Origin: an uncultured Desulfobulbaceae bacterium
Lineage (GTDB): Bacteria; Desulfobacterota; Desulfobulbia; Desulfobulbales; Desulfocapsaceae
Direction: 5' to 3'
Length of the DNA stretch: 64,000 nucleotides
NCBI GenBank assembly: GCA_903887485.1
Contig: CAISPV010000105.1
Span: forward strand, 1 to 64,000
The position numbers were made by a program, and so were the translations under genes. How positions within the stretch are numbered: position 1 is the first letter of the stretch; each line of letters opens with the position of its first letter. A model generated the notes under the pieces. The model had not been told where the DNA came from, ran no database searches, and worked only from the letters and a program-made list of their open reading frames with translations. This document shows positions 34,573 to 42,427 of the stretch, piece after piece.

Positions 34573-36864
34573 ATGCGGCAATGGCTCACAGCGAAGCGGT
34601 GGCGGATTATCCTGGCGGGCGTCCTGCTTGCCGTAACGCCCATCGTCCTCTTTGCCGTCGTTGTTGCTTCCGAGATTCAGCGCCATGTGGCCGAGCAGGT
34701 CATGGCCGACAATCTGCAGACTACCAGATTTGTCGCCAACCGGATCGAGGAGCGTCTGGCCGGCGATACCGCATTTGCCAGGGCTTACGCGGCAAGGCCC
34801 AAGGTGATTGAGGGATTGCAGCGAGGAGACAAGCAGGAGCTGGACCGCCATCTGCAGAATCTGATCGAGAACGACTCAAACATTGAACGGGCCTTCATCA
34901 CCTCGCCAACCGGCATCCAGTTAGCCGCCTATCCCGAAGACCTCGCCACCCTGGGCAAGGACTTTTCCCAGCGGGACTGGTATCAAGGCGTGGCCAAAGG
35001 CTGGCGGCCCTATGTCTCGGAATTCTATCTCCGTGCCGCCAAGCCCCCGCGCTATCTTTTTGCCATCGCCGTGCCGGTCAAGGCGGAGGGCGGCACGGTC
35101 TGCGGCATCCTGGTCGTGCAGCCCAAGGCGGATTATTTCAAAGGGGTAACCCCCCATGGTTTTGGTGATGGGCAGATTTCCCACAACCATGCCTATGTGG
35201 TGGACGGCAAAGGCATGGTTATTTATCACCCTGACATCAAAACGGTTGACGGTTTGGTTGATTTTTCGAATCGCCCCGGCGTGCAAAGGTTGCTGCGGGG
35301 AGAGGAAGGGATGGAAGTCGTCTTCTGTCCCCTCCATAAGGAAAACGAGATCATTGCTTATACATCGATTCCAAAGGTCGGCTGGGGCGTGGTTACTTAT
35401 ACCTCCCAACGTGCGGCCCTTGCCCCGCTCCGCCACATTCTCTATGGCATCTTCGTTTTTGCAATCGTCATGATGGCGGTAGGCGGTTTTGTGGCCTACC
35501 GGGTTGCGGATCTTTTTGCCGGGGCCGACAGGCTCAACCGGGAGCTGGCGAAAAAAGAGGCGGCGGAAATGGCCTACAGCGAGTTCCTGACCCTGCTCAA
35601 CCAGCCCTGGTCGGTGATGGAAGAGCTGGGTGAGGCCTCAATACGACTGATCTGCGAAGAGACCTGCGCCGAGGCCGGGGTTTTCTATCTTGGCCAGGGA
35701 GGTATCCCTGTGCCGTATGCAGCCTTTGGTGTGCCCAAGCCCCTGCAGCCTGACGGGCTGACCCAGGAGTGTCTCGCCCAAGGCAAGACGATCAGCCTGA
35801 CCGAGATCCCCCCGGAGTTGTATCTTGCCCTGCACGCCGGGGTAGGGGACGTTATTCCCAGGGAGATCCTGGCGGTTCCCTTGCAGTATCAGGACCAGAG
35901 CATTGGGGTCATCGAGCTGGCCTGTTTCCATGGCCTGGATGAGCTGGATCGGGAGATTGTTGAGCGGCTTGCCCCCCGGCTTGCCATTGCCATCCGGATC
36001 CTGATCGATAATCTGGAAAAAGAGTCGATGGCCAAGATGCTTGTCAGTGCCAATGAGGACTTTCATACGGTGAACGTGAAGCTTTCCGTCCAGCAGCAGG
36101 AGCTGATCCTGGTGAACCGGCGACTTGTGGAGGCTTCCCGGGCCAAGTCCGATTTTCTCGCCAACATGAGCCATGAGCTGCGGACCCCGCTCAATTCCAT
36201 CCTCGGCTTCTCGGAGGTCTTGCAGGATCAACTGTTCGGCGACCTCAACGAGAAACAGCAGGAGTATGTCAGCTATATCCTCGGCAGCGGCAGGCACCTG
36301 CTGGCCCTGATCAATGACATCCTTGATCTGGCCAAGGTCGAGGCCGGTAAGATGACCCTGGAGGTAAACAGCTTTCCCCTGCAATCCCTGCTTGGGTCGG
36401 CCATGAACATGCTCAAGGAGAAAGCCCTTAAGCATGGCATTGCCCTGGAGCTTGATCTTGACCCCTCCTTGACTGCGGACACCGTCGAAGCGGATGAAAG
36501 AAAGCTCAAACAGATCCTGTTCAACCTCCTGAGCAACGCCGTGAAGTTTACCCCCGATGGCGGAGCGGTGCGGGTCAGGGCGGAAAGAGATGGGGAATTT
36601 CTCAAGATTATGGTGGCGGATACGGGGATCGGCATCAAGCCGGAGGATATCGGCAAGCTCTTCCACTCCTTTTCCCAGCTTGAATCCCCCTATGCCAAAC
36701 AATATGAGGGCACCGGTCTCGGCCTGGCCCTGACCAAAAAGCTGGTCGATCTGCACGGCGGCAGGATCTGGGTGGAAAGCGAAGAGGGCAAGGGCAGCAG
36801 CTTCTTCTTCACCATCCCGACCCGGCAACCCGGTCGGCCGCAACCGGCCCATGGGCCAAATTAA
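34573..36864 (+). CDS. membrane sensor histidine kinase (Cache, GAF, HisKA, HATPase)
   Basis: A 763-residue kinase. One membrane helix at about 11-33 (IILAGVLLAVTPIVLFAVVVAS) and another near 290-310 enclose a periplasmic double-Cache sensor (DFSQRDWYQGVAKGWRPYVSEFY). A GAF-like domain follows (about 350-470). The HisKA box is SHELRTPLNSILGFSEVLQ (His near 533). HATPase motifs are NLLSNAVKFTPDGG (N box), ADTGIGIKPEDI and GTGLGLALTKKLVDLHGG (G boxes). No receiver is attached. Response-regulator genes follow: a broken one at 36882, a single receiver at 37076 and an HD-GYP regulator at 37458. ATG 34573 has AAGGAGA upstream. Confidence 0.9.
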   Translation: MRQWLTAKRWRIILAGVLLAVTPIVLFAVVVASEIQRHVAEQVMADNLQTTRFVANRIEERLAGDTAFARAYAARPKVIEGLQRGDKQELDRHLQNLIENDSNIERAFITSPTGIQLAAYPEDLATLGKDFSQRDWYQGVAKGWRPYVSEFYLRAAKPPRYLFAIAVPVKAEGGTVCGILVVQPKADYFKGVTPHGFGDGQISHNHAYVVDGKGMVIYHPDIKTVDGLVDFSNRPGVQRLLRGEEGMEVVFCPLHKENEIIAYTSIPKVGWGVVTYTSQRAALAPLRHILYGIFVFAIVMMAVGGFVAYRVADLFAGADRLNRELAKKEAAEMAYSEFLTLLNQPWSVMEELGEASIRLICEETCAEAGVFYLGQGGIPVPYAAFGVPKPLQPDGLTQECLAQGKTISLTEIPPELYLALHAGVGDVIPREILAVPLQYQDQSIGVIELACFHGLDELDREIVERLAPRLAIAIRILIDNLEKESMAKMLVSANEDFHTVNVKLSVQQQELILVNRRLVEASRAKSDFLANMSHELRTPLNSILGFSEVLQDQLFGDLNEKQQEYVSYILGSGRHLLALINDILDLAKVEAGKMTLEVNSFPLQSLLGSAMNMLKEKALKHGIALELDLDPSLTADTVEADERKLKQILFNLLSNAVKFTPDGGAVRVRAERDGEFLKIMVADTGIGIKPEDIGKLFHSFSQLESPYAKQYEGTGLGLALTKKLVDLHGGRIWVESEEGKGSSFFFTIPTRQPGRPQPAHGPN

Positions 36865-36881
36865 ACTGGGCAGAGCGGGGA

Positions 36882-37079
36882 GTGGGAGAAAAAACCGCCC
36901 TGGTCATTGATGACGATCCCCTTGCCGCCGGCATTGTGGCGCTTTCCCGGGAGGATAAAGAGCGGCTGCCGGCGCAAGGGGTCCAGGCGGTAGTGGAACA
37001 AGGCAATCTTGACAGGGAGGAGTATCGCCACGGTCAGGAGGGTGATCGGCTGATTGAAAGCAGGGAGAACACAAAATGA
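36882..37079 (+). pseudogene. remnant of a response regulator with its middle deleted
   Basis: The 65-codon frame opens with ALVIDDDPLAAGIVAL, the acidic-pocket start of a receiver domain, then passes directly into SREDKERLPAQGVQAVVEQGNLDREE. That second block resembles the tail found after receiver modules of hybrid kinases (a DRERLNG..VLQKG..SREEL pattern). The phospho-acceptor Asp, the Thr/Ser and the Lys region are missing, so about 100 or more codons have been lost in frame. It starts at GTG 36882 and its TGA overlaps the next ATG (37076). It could still be translated as a short peptide but cannot be a working receiver. Confidence 0.6.
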
Positions 37080-37447
37080 CCAAGAAAATTCTAGTTGTGG
37101 AAGACAACGAGAAGAACCTGACCCTTATGCGGGTTCTCCTTGAATACCAGGGCTATGTGGTGGTATTGGCTCAAAATGGCGAGGAGGGCATCCGCCTGGC
37201 GCGGGAGCAGCGGCCGGACCTGATTCTCATGGACATTCAGATGCCGGTGATGGATGGGTATGCCGCCATCAAGATATTGCGCGGCGATCCTCAGTTGCAG
37301 GGCATAAAGATTATCGCTGTCACCGGCCTTGCCATGAGAGGTGATAAGGAGTTGATTTTGCAGTCGGGATTTGACGACTATCTTGCCAAACCGGTGGAGA
37401 AACAGCAGTTGTCGGCAGTGATCACAAAGTGTTTGGGCGAGGAGTAG
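37076..37447 (+). CDS. single-domain response regulator (DivK-like)
   Basis: A 123-residue stand-alone receiver: acidic pair ED in ILVVEDNEKN, phospho-acceptor Asp53 in LILMDIQMPVMDG, Thr in IIAVTGLAMRG, and the lysine in DDYLAKPVE. No output domain is present. It likely receives phosphate from the preceding Cache kinase and passes it on or controls a protein by contact. GGGAG lies before the ATG, and the ATG overlaps the stop of the broken regulator upstream. The HD-GYP gene follows after 10 bases, so the three are co-transcribed. Confidence 0.92.
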   Translation: MTKKILVVEDNEKNLTLMRVLLEYQGYVVVLAQNGEEGIRLAREQRPDLILMDIQMPVMDGYAAIKILRGDPQLQGIKIIAVTGLAMRGDKELILQSGFDDYLAKPVEKQQLSAVITKCLGEE

Positions 37448-37457
37448 GAGGAAGATA

Positions 37458-38978
37458 ATGGAGACCAACAAGGCCAGGATTCTCTGTGTGGATGACGAGC
37501 CCATCAATATCAAGCTGCTGGAGGCGATTCTTTTTCCCCAGGGCTATGAGGTGCTGGGGGCGGCCAGCGGCAAGGAGGCCCTGGAGCGGTTGCAGGCGCT
37601 GCCCATCGATCTGGTTCTCCTTGATGTCATGATGCCCTACATGAACGGCTTTGAGGTCTGCCGGCAGATCAAGGAGGATGAGGGGTTGCGGGATATTCCC
37701 GTGGTCATGATCTCTGCCCTTTCCGCCAAGACGGATCGTATCCGCGGCATCGAAGCCGGGGCCGATGAGTATCTGACAAAGCCCTTTGACCAGGCAGAGG
37801 TCCTGGCCCGGGTCAGGATGCTGCTCAAAGTCAAGGAGCTCAAGGACCGGCTCAACGACGGCTACCAGACGATCCTCGGTATGACCTCCTTTGCCAGGCA
37901 GCTCGTCCAGGGCTTTGAACCGCTTGAATTCGACCTGCTGGACAAGATAGACAGCATGGTCGGTCAGATTATCAGATGGCAGGACGAGATGCTGGACAAG
38001 CCCCAGGCAATACTGGTTCACACCTCCAACAGCTCCGGGAAAAGCGGCTGGCATCGGTATGAAGTTGTTGCCGGCAAGCTCATCCGGACCCCGCTGGCCC
38101 TGGAGCTCCCCCCTGATTTTCCCGAAGGGCAGGAAGAGATCTTTTTTTCCAACCAGCCGGAGAGCGCGGACATAGAGGACAAGCACCGGGGCTGCCATGA
38201 AAAGCTGCGAGCCTTCGATCTTCCCATCACCAACCTGGTCTGTTATCTGGGCAGGTCCATCTGTGTGCTGGCCGTCAATTACGGCCGGGAGGTAAGCCGA
38301 TATGACGCCGCAGTCATTGAAAGCCTGGTGACCCAGACCCTGTTTCTCAAATCCATCGCCGGCCAGATCAGCGAGACGGAAGATGCCTTCATCTACACGG
38401 TCCATGCCCTGGCCAGGGCCTCCGAGGCCAACGACGAGGATACCGGCAATCACATCCTGCGGGTGGGTGAATACTGCGCCCTCATTGCCGACAAACTCGG
38501 CATGGACGATAAATTTGTCTCCTGTATCAGGCGACAGGCCCTGATGCACGATGTGGGCAAGATTCATATTCATCCGGATATCCTGAAGAAGCCCGGCAAG
38601 TTCACCGATGAGGAATTCGCGCAGATGAGACAGCATCCGCTCTACGGCGCCAAGATACTTGGCTCCCATCTGCGCCTTACCATGGCGGCGGAAATCGCTC
38701 TGTCGCATCACGAACGGTGGGACGGCGGCGGCTATCCGAACCGCCTGGCCGGCGAACAGATCCCGATCTCCGGCCGTATTGTGAACCTTGCCGACCAGTA
38801 CGACGCCTTGCGAAACGCCAGGGTTTACAAGCCTGCCTTCGACCACGTAAAGGCATACAGTATCATCACCGAAGGCGACGGTCGGACCATGCCCAGCCAT
38901 TTCGACCCGCAGGTGCTGGCGGTCTTTCGGGAAAATGGTGCGGAGTTTGAAGCCATCTACGAGCGGCTTAAGGGCTGA
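37458..38978 (+). CDS. response regulator with HD-GYP output (RpfG-like c-di-GMP phosphodiesterase)
   Basis: A 506-residue protein. The receiver (ILCVDDEPINIKLLEA, Asp56 in LVLLDVMMPYMNG, KPFD) occupies residues 1-125, a middle region of about 180 residues has no named domain (perhaps GAF-like), and the C-terminal HD-GYP domain is complete: HILRVGEYC, MHDVGKIHIHPDIL, HHERWDGGGYPNRLAGEQIPI and NLADQYDAL. The HD and GYP motifs are intact, so c-di-GMP hydrolysis is expected. AGGAGG precedes the ATG. The likely pathway runs from the Cache kinase through the receivers to lower c-di-GMP. Confidence 0.92.
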   Translation: METNKARILCVDDEPINIKLLEAILFPQGYEVLGAASGKEALERLQALPIDLVLLDVMMPYMNGFEVCRQIKEDEGLRDIPVVMISALSAKTDRIRGIEAGADEYLTKPFDQAEVLARVRMLLKVKELKDRLNDGYQTILGMTSFARQLVQGFEPLEFDLLDKIDSMVGQIIRWQDEMLDKPQAILVHTSNSSGKSGWHRYEVVAGKLIRTPLALELPPDFPEGQEEIFFSNQPESADIEDKHRGCHEKLRAFDLPITNLVCYLGRSICVLAVNYGREVSRYDAAVIESLVTQTLFLKSIAGQISETEDAFIYTVHALARASEANDEDTGNHILRVGEYCALIADKLGMDDKFVSCIRRQALMHDVGKIHIHPDILKKPGKFTDEEFAQMRQHPLYGAKILGSHLRLTMAAEIALSHHERWDGGGYPNRLAGEQIPISGRIVNLADQYDALRNARVYKPAFDHVKAYSIITEGDGRTMPSHFDPQVLAVFRENGAEFEAIYERLKG

Positions 38979-38986
38979 AGACTGAT

Positions 38987-39041
38987 GGATTCCCGACAAA
39001 AGCACTCGGGAATGACATATTGGTCATTTTGCAACAGCCTC
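38987..39041. repeat. partial copy of the GAGGCTCTTGCAAAA element (inverted)
   Basis: Reverse complement of the left half of the element at 57317-57456: GGATTCCCGA...TCGGGAATGACATATTGGTCATTTTGCA with the end CAGCCTC. The right half is missing. It lies just after the HD-GYP gene and can form an ATTCCCGA/TCGGGAAT hairpin. Confidence 0.7.
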
Positions 39042-39125
39042 AATTACTTCCATTGGTGCACTAAATTTCACCCACAGATTCTGCGGACGAGGCAACTTTC
39101 TTTTTGAAATGGAGGATAGAATGCC

Positions 39126-39530
39126 ATGAAACTTCTCGCTTGTGTATGTATCCTGATGGGTCAGTTCCTTTTTTGGGTCATTTCACTGTATGCCCAGGAG
39201 GTTCCGCATCATGGTTATTTGGCCTATATGGACAGGCCCAAATTGTGCTTAAGTTGTCATGACGGAACGATAGCTGAAAATATTAGTCCCTGTACCCAGT
39301 TGAGTTGTCTCCTTGATAAAAAATCATCTCATCCGGTATTCAAAAAATATCCACCAATAGGAAAAGAATCAGAGTATGCGCCGGTTTTTGAGGTTAAGGC
39401 TGCCGGCATCCCCCTCATTGATGGTGAAGTAACCTGTGTCTCTTGTCATAACCTGATGAATCAGCAAAGTCCTCACCTCATCATGGAGGATTGGCGTAGC
39501 CGGCTGTGCACAACCTGTCATATTCGTTGA
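39126..39530 (+). CDS. small exported c-type cytochrome with three CXXCH motifs
   Basis: A 134-residue protein. A signal peptide (LLACVCILMGQFLFWVISLYA) is followed by three haem-binding motifs: CLSCH, CVSCH and CTTCH at the very C-terminus. An extra Cys pair (CTQLSC) lies between the first two. The spacing SCHDGTIAENI...SCHNLMN...CTTCHIR is that of doubled-CXXCH multihaem modules. It would be a periplasmic electron carrier or a subunit of a larger complex. It has its own GGAGG and no redox neighbours, so its partner is unknown. Confidence 0.8.
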   Translation: MKLLACVCILMGQFLFWVISLYAQEVPHHGYLAYMDRPKLCLSCHDGTIAENISPCTQLSCLLDKKSSHPVFKKYPPIGKESEYAPVFEVKAAGIPLIDGEVTCVSCHNLMNQQSPHLIMEDWRSRLCTTCHIR

Positions 39531-39565
39531 TCCGGTGCGTTCTTTTGATAAAAATTTTGTAAAGA

Positions 39566-39679
39566 GAGGCTCTGGCACAATAGCCAACATGTCATTCCCG
39601 AGTGCTTTTATCGGGAGTCCATGGTTGTCAATTCAGCCTGTTATGGATTCCCGCCTGCGCGGGAATGACGGTTTTGGAC
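39566..39679. repeat. copy of the GAGGCTCTTGCAAAA element, degenerate right end
   Basis: Shares GTCATTCCCGAGTGCTTTTA and the GATTCCCGCCTGCGCGGG hairpin with the copy at 57317-57456. The right terminal repeat has decayed. It lies between the cytochrome gene and the convergent nickel transporter operon. Confidence 0.75.
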
Positions 39680-39719
39680 TTCGTTCGCCATGTTATAACA
39701 GCTTTATATCTATACAGAT

Positions 39720-40466
39720 TCACCTGCAGACCGGGCATCCCTGCATCGATAGCGGTTTTTCCAGCCGGCATTCTGCCAGCAGTTGTGCATTATTGAATAT
39801 TTCAATCGTTGGTCCATCCGCCTTGACCTCTCCCTGATGCAGAACAATCGTCCGTTCGCACAGCTCGATGACCATATCCAGATCATGGCTGGTGAAGATC
39901 CGGGTATGGTGAAAGTCTTTGAGTAAACCGATCAACTGGCGCCGCGAAAACGGATCAAGACCGTTGGTTGGTTCATCCATGACCAGGATATCCGGTGACA
40001 TCGACAGCACCGTGGCAATGGCCACCCGTTTTTTCTCACCGCCGGAAAGATGATAGGGCGGTTTTTGGGCGAGGTGTCCGGCCCCTACTTTTTCCAGGGC
40101 CTCACCTGCCCGTTGCCGCACCTCCTCTTCCGGGAGTCCGAGGTTGCAGGGGCCGAAGGCAACGTCTTCATAAACAGTGGGCATGAAGAGCTGGTCATCG
40201 GGATCCTGGAACACCATCCCCACGGTCCGTCTGATCTCCGGCAGGGTCTCCTGGGTCAGCGGGAAGCCACCGATCCGTACCTCCCCGACTGTCGGGGCCA
40301 GATAGCCATTGAGGTGGAGCAGGAGCGTTGATTTTCCTGCGCCGTTGGCGCCGATAATTGCCACTGATTCCCCATGATGAATGGTAAAAGACAGATCTTT
40401 CAGGGCAATGGTGCCATCGGCATAGACATGCTGGAGGTTTTTCACCTCAACGATATGGTGACTCAT
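39720..40466 (-). CDS. nikO: ECF-type nickel/cobalt transporter ATPase
   Basis: A 248-residue ABC ATPase. Walker A GANGAGKSTLLLHLNG, Q-loop VFQDPDDQLFMPTVYEDVAFGP, signature LSGGEKKRVAIA, and Walker B ILVMDEPTNGLD are all intact. The DPDDQLF and YEDVAFGP blocks are typical of CbiO/NikO energy-coupling proteins. It pairs with the membrane protein encoded immediately upstream (4-base overlap) and is the last gene of a minus-strand operon that begins with NikMN at 43477. Confidence 0.93.
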   Translation of the reverse strand: MSHHIVEVKNLQHVYADGTIALKDLSFTIHHGESVAIIGANGAGKSTLLLHLNGYLAPTVGEVRIGGFPLTQETLPEIRRTVGMVFQDPDDQLFMPTVYEDVAFGPCNLGLPEEEVRQRAGEALEKVGAGHLAQKPPYHLSGGEKKRVAIATVLSMSPDILVMDEPTNGLDPFSRRQLIGLLKDFHHTRIFTSHDLDMVIELCERTIVLHQGEVKADGPTIEIFNNAQLLAECRLEKPLSMQGCPVCR

Positions 40467-41275
40467 GAAAATAATCCTGTACAGGCAGCGCCGAGTATCG
40501 CGGTTATATCTTTGCTACGCAGAATGATGAAAACCAGGGACCAGCCGATGACATAGAGATAGTCATTGCGGCCGAATCTGTTTATTTGCCGGGAGTGAAA
40601 TTCTCCGGAAAACCCCCGCACCACCATGGCCATATGGATACGCTCGGCCCGGGCCCAGGTTCTGATCAGGAGATGGCCGATCAGGGGGCCGAAGCTGCTG
40701 AAGCCCAGACCTTTTTTGCCGCAGGCCCTGAGTTCCCTGGCGCGGGTGGTGCGGGCGGCTTCTTCGGTGAGCACAAAGATATAGCGGTAGAGGAAAAGGA
40801 GCTGGACGGTAAAGACTCTCGGGATACCCAGGCGGTTGAGGGCGTGACAGATTGAGATGAATCCGGTCGTGGCGATCAGGATAATGGCGCTGCCGACGGT
40901 CAGGGCGCTTCTGCCCATGATGGAGACAAGGGAAATCCAACCGCCCGAGATGGAGATCGGGCCGAGTACGGCATGGATTTCTCGGTCAAACAGGGGATTG
41001 AACAGGCCCACGAAAATGGCAATGGGCAGGATTGCCGCTATTTTTTTGAGGATATAACTGATCGGCAGGTTGCTCAGAGCCAGGGTGATGACCGGGAAAA
41101 ACAGAAAAGGAGTCAACTCGGCCAAGGCATAGCGTTTATAAGAAACCACCATAACAATAAAGAACAAGGTGGTGACAACCTTGGCCCTCGCATCAAGGCG
41201 ATGGATGATTGAATCACCTGTTGCCAGGAGATCCAGGCGTTTTAAATCAAGTACAGCACCATCAATGGAGCGCAT
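40463..41275 (-). CDS. nikQ: ECF transporter transmembrane component, CbiQ/NikQ
   Basis: A 270-residue polytopic membrane protein with about five helices. The cytosolic coupling motif ARTTRARELRACGKKG is the conserved EAARTTRARG-like helix that contacts the ATPases, and IHRLDARAKVVTTLFFIVMV at the N-terminus is a CbiQ signature. The start is set at 41275 (MRSIDGAVLD): AAAGGAAAGGA lies just upstream. The longer open frame to 41374 only translates a CCCTCTCC-type repeat. Overlaps nikO by 4 bases. Substrate choice is made by the NikMN component. Confidence 0.9.
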   Translation of the reverse strand: MRSIDGAVLDLKRLDLLATGDSIIHRLDARAKVVTTLFFIVMVVSYKRYALAELTPFLFFPVITLALSNLPISYILKKIAAILPIAIFVGLFNPLFDREIHAVLGPISISGGWISLVSIMGRSALTVGSAIILIATTGFISICHALNRLGIPRVFTVQLLFLYRYIFVLTEEAARTTRARELRACGKKGLGFSSFGPLIGHLLIRTWARAERIHMAMVVRGFSGEFHSRQINRFGRNDYLYVIGWSLVFIILRSKDITAILGAACTGLFS

Positions 41276-41378
41276 TCCTTTCCTTTGTTCAGAAGAGAGA
41301 AGAAAACTCCCTCTCCTGTTGGGAGAGGGTTGGGGTGAGGGGAAAACCGCTCCCTGCAAGGCGTAAGGTGCCATAATA

Positions 41379-41545
41379 AAATAAGCAAAAAAGCACTGCT
41401 TATTTCACGATGACCTCTTGTCTGTTATCTGCCAGACGCCACTCCAAGGAACAGCCGGTAAAGATTGGCTGTTCCTTGGAAGCGGCATAAGGTGCCGTTA
41501 CAGAAAGAACAAGAAAAAGCCCTTGCTCTTTCTGTAACGGCACCT
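41379..41545. repeat. cluster of three hairpins between nikQ and the OMP gene
   Basis: Three perfect inverted repeats in a row: AAATAAGC/GCTTATTT (41379-41386, 41398-41405), CCAAGGAACAGCC/GGCTGTTCCTTGG (41444-41456, 41467-41479), and a 19-bp pair AGGTGCCGTTACAGAAAGA (41490-41508) with 41527-41545. The last arm overlaps the stop codon of the outer membrane protein gene. They could limit transcription from nikMN/OMP into nikQ-nikO or protect mRNA ends. Confidence 0.75.
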
Positions 41546-42338
41546 AAAATCTCCAAGTCATCCCCGCAAGCACGGTGTAGTCAGTCTCGGAGGCATTCAG
41601 CCCGTATTTGATCCCGCAATCGAGATCAAGATCCTTCGACAGGGTATAGATCAGGCCCGCCAGAAAGAAGGCGGGATCACTATTGGCGAGCTCATCTCTG
41701 TTGCTTTCAACTCCGAGGTTGGCTACTGCCTTGAGATTATCAGTCACGGCAAAAGTGGAAGCGATGGATGCATGCCAGATGTCCTTCTCTGCATTCAGGG
41801 TGTTTTCATTTCTGATATAGCCGAGGTTGAGATGGAAGGCCCATGGATTCATTTCCTTGGAGATAATGGAAAAGAGGCGGTAAGACGCCTTGCCTGCACC
41901 AAATCCTGCTTCGTCGTACCCGGTGGGCAAGGTGAGTCCCGGCTTGATGGCAAGGCTCCAGTCATCATGCTCATACAACCGCCACTTCACTTCAAGGGAG
42001 GTGTCGGAGAAGCCATTGTCGGTCATGACGGTTGTGTCATCGGTGGCCCTGACATGCAGATAGGGGAGGCTAACAATAAGATCAATGGATTCGTTCAGCC
42101 CATAGGAGAGAATCATGGCTCCTTGTGTTTTTTCTGTGGTAACCCCATCTTCCTTTTCATGTCCATACTCGCCGTTCACCTCCAGCTGATACTTGCCCGC
42201 GCCTATGGTGCCCGCGTCGTCCGTAATCAGCGGGTGCATGGCAAAAGCGGCAGCCGGGCAGGAAAGGACGCTGCAGAGTGCGAGAGAAACCGACAAAGTG
42301 TAAATGCGTGATACCATAGAGCTATGTGAAAATTTCAT
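41544..42338 (-). CDS. outer membrane beta-barrel protein (phenol-MetA-deg transporter-like)
   Basis: A 264-residue outer membrane protein. A signal peptide (LSVSLALCSVLSCPAAAFA) is followed by HPLITDDAGTIGAGKYQLEVNGEY and alternating beta strands, ending with aromatic TVLAGMTWRF. The LITDDAGT...G opening and overall pattern match the Phenol_MetA_deg barrel family, whose members include putative channels. ATG 42338 is used; a TTG at 42350 is the only longer alternative. It sits inside the nickel operon between the S-component gene and the T-component gene, so a role as an outer membrane nickel or cobalt channel is a good hypothesis. No TonB box is seen. Confidence 0.78.
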   Translation of the reverse strand: MKFSHSSMVSRIYTLSVSLALCSVLSCPAAAFAMHPLITDDAGTIGAGKYQLEVNGEYGHEKEDGVTTEKTQGAMILSYGLNESIDLIVSLPYLHVRATDDTTVMTDNGFSDTSLEVKWRLYEHDDWSLAIKPGLTLPTGYDEAGFGAGKASYRLFSIISKEMNPWAFHLNLGYIRNENTLNAEKDIWHASIASTFAVTDNLKAVANLGVESNRDELANSDPAFFLAGLIYTLSKDLDLDCGIKYGLNASETDYTVLAGMTWRF

Positions 42339-42371
42339 TTGTTTTTCCAACTGGTTGATATGATTATTTTT

Positions 42372-42427
42372 CCTTCAGCCTTCAGCCTTCAGCCTTCAGC
42401 CTTCAGCCTTCAGCCTTCAGCCTTCAG
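42372..42427 (+). repeat. eight tandem copies of the heptamer CCTTCAG
   Basis: Exact 7-bp units from 42372 to 42427. The stop codon and last residues (KAEG) of NikMN come from this array, so changes in copy number would move the stop codon and alter its C-terminus. The same unit appears in inverted repeats near 19621 and 20470. Confidence 0.9.

Noticed and set aside
41276-41374. N-terminal extension of NikQ
   Set aside because: It is a translation of a CCCTCTCC-type repeat, and a ribosome site is present just before 41275.
42372-42427. CRISPR-like tandem repeat
   Set aside because: The 7-bp unit has no spacers and no cas genes are present; it is a simple heptamer array.
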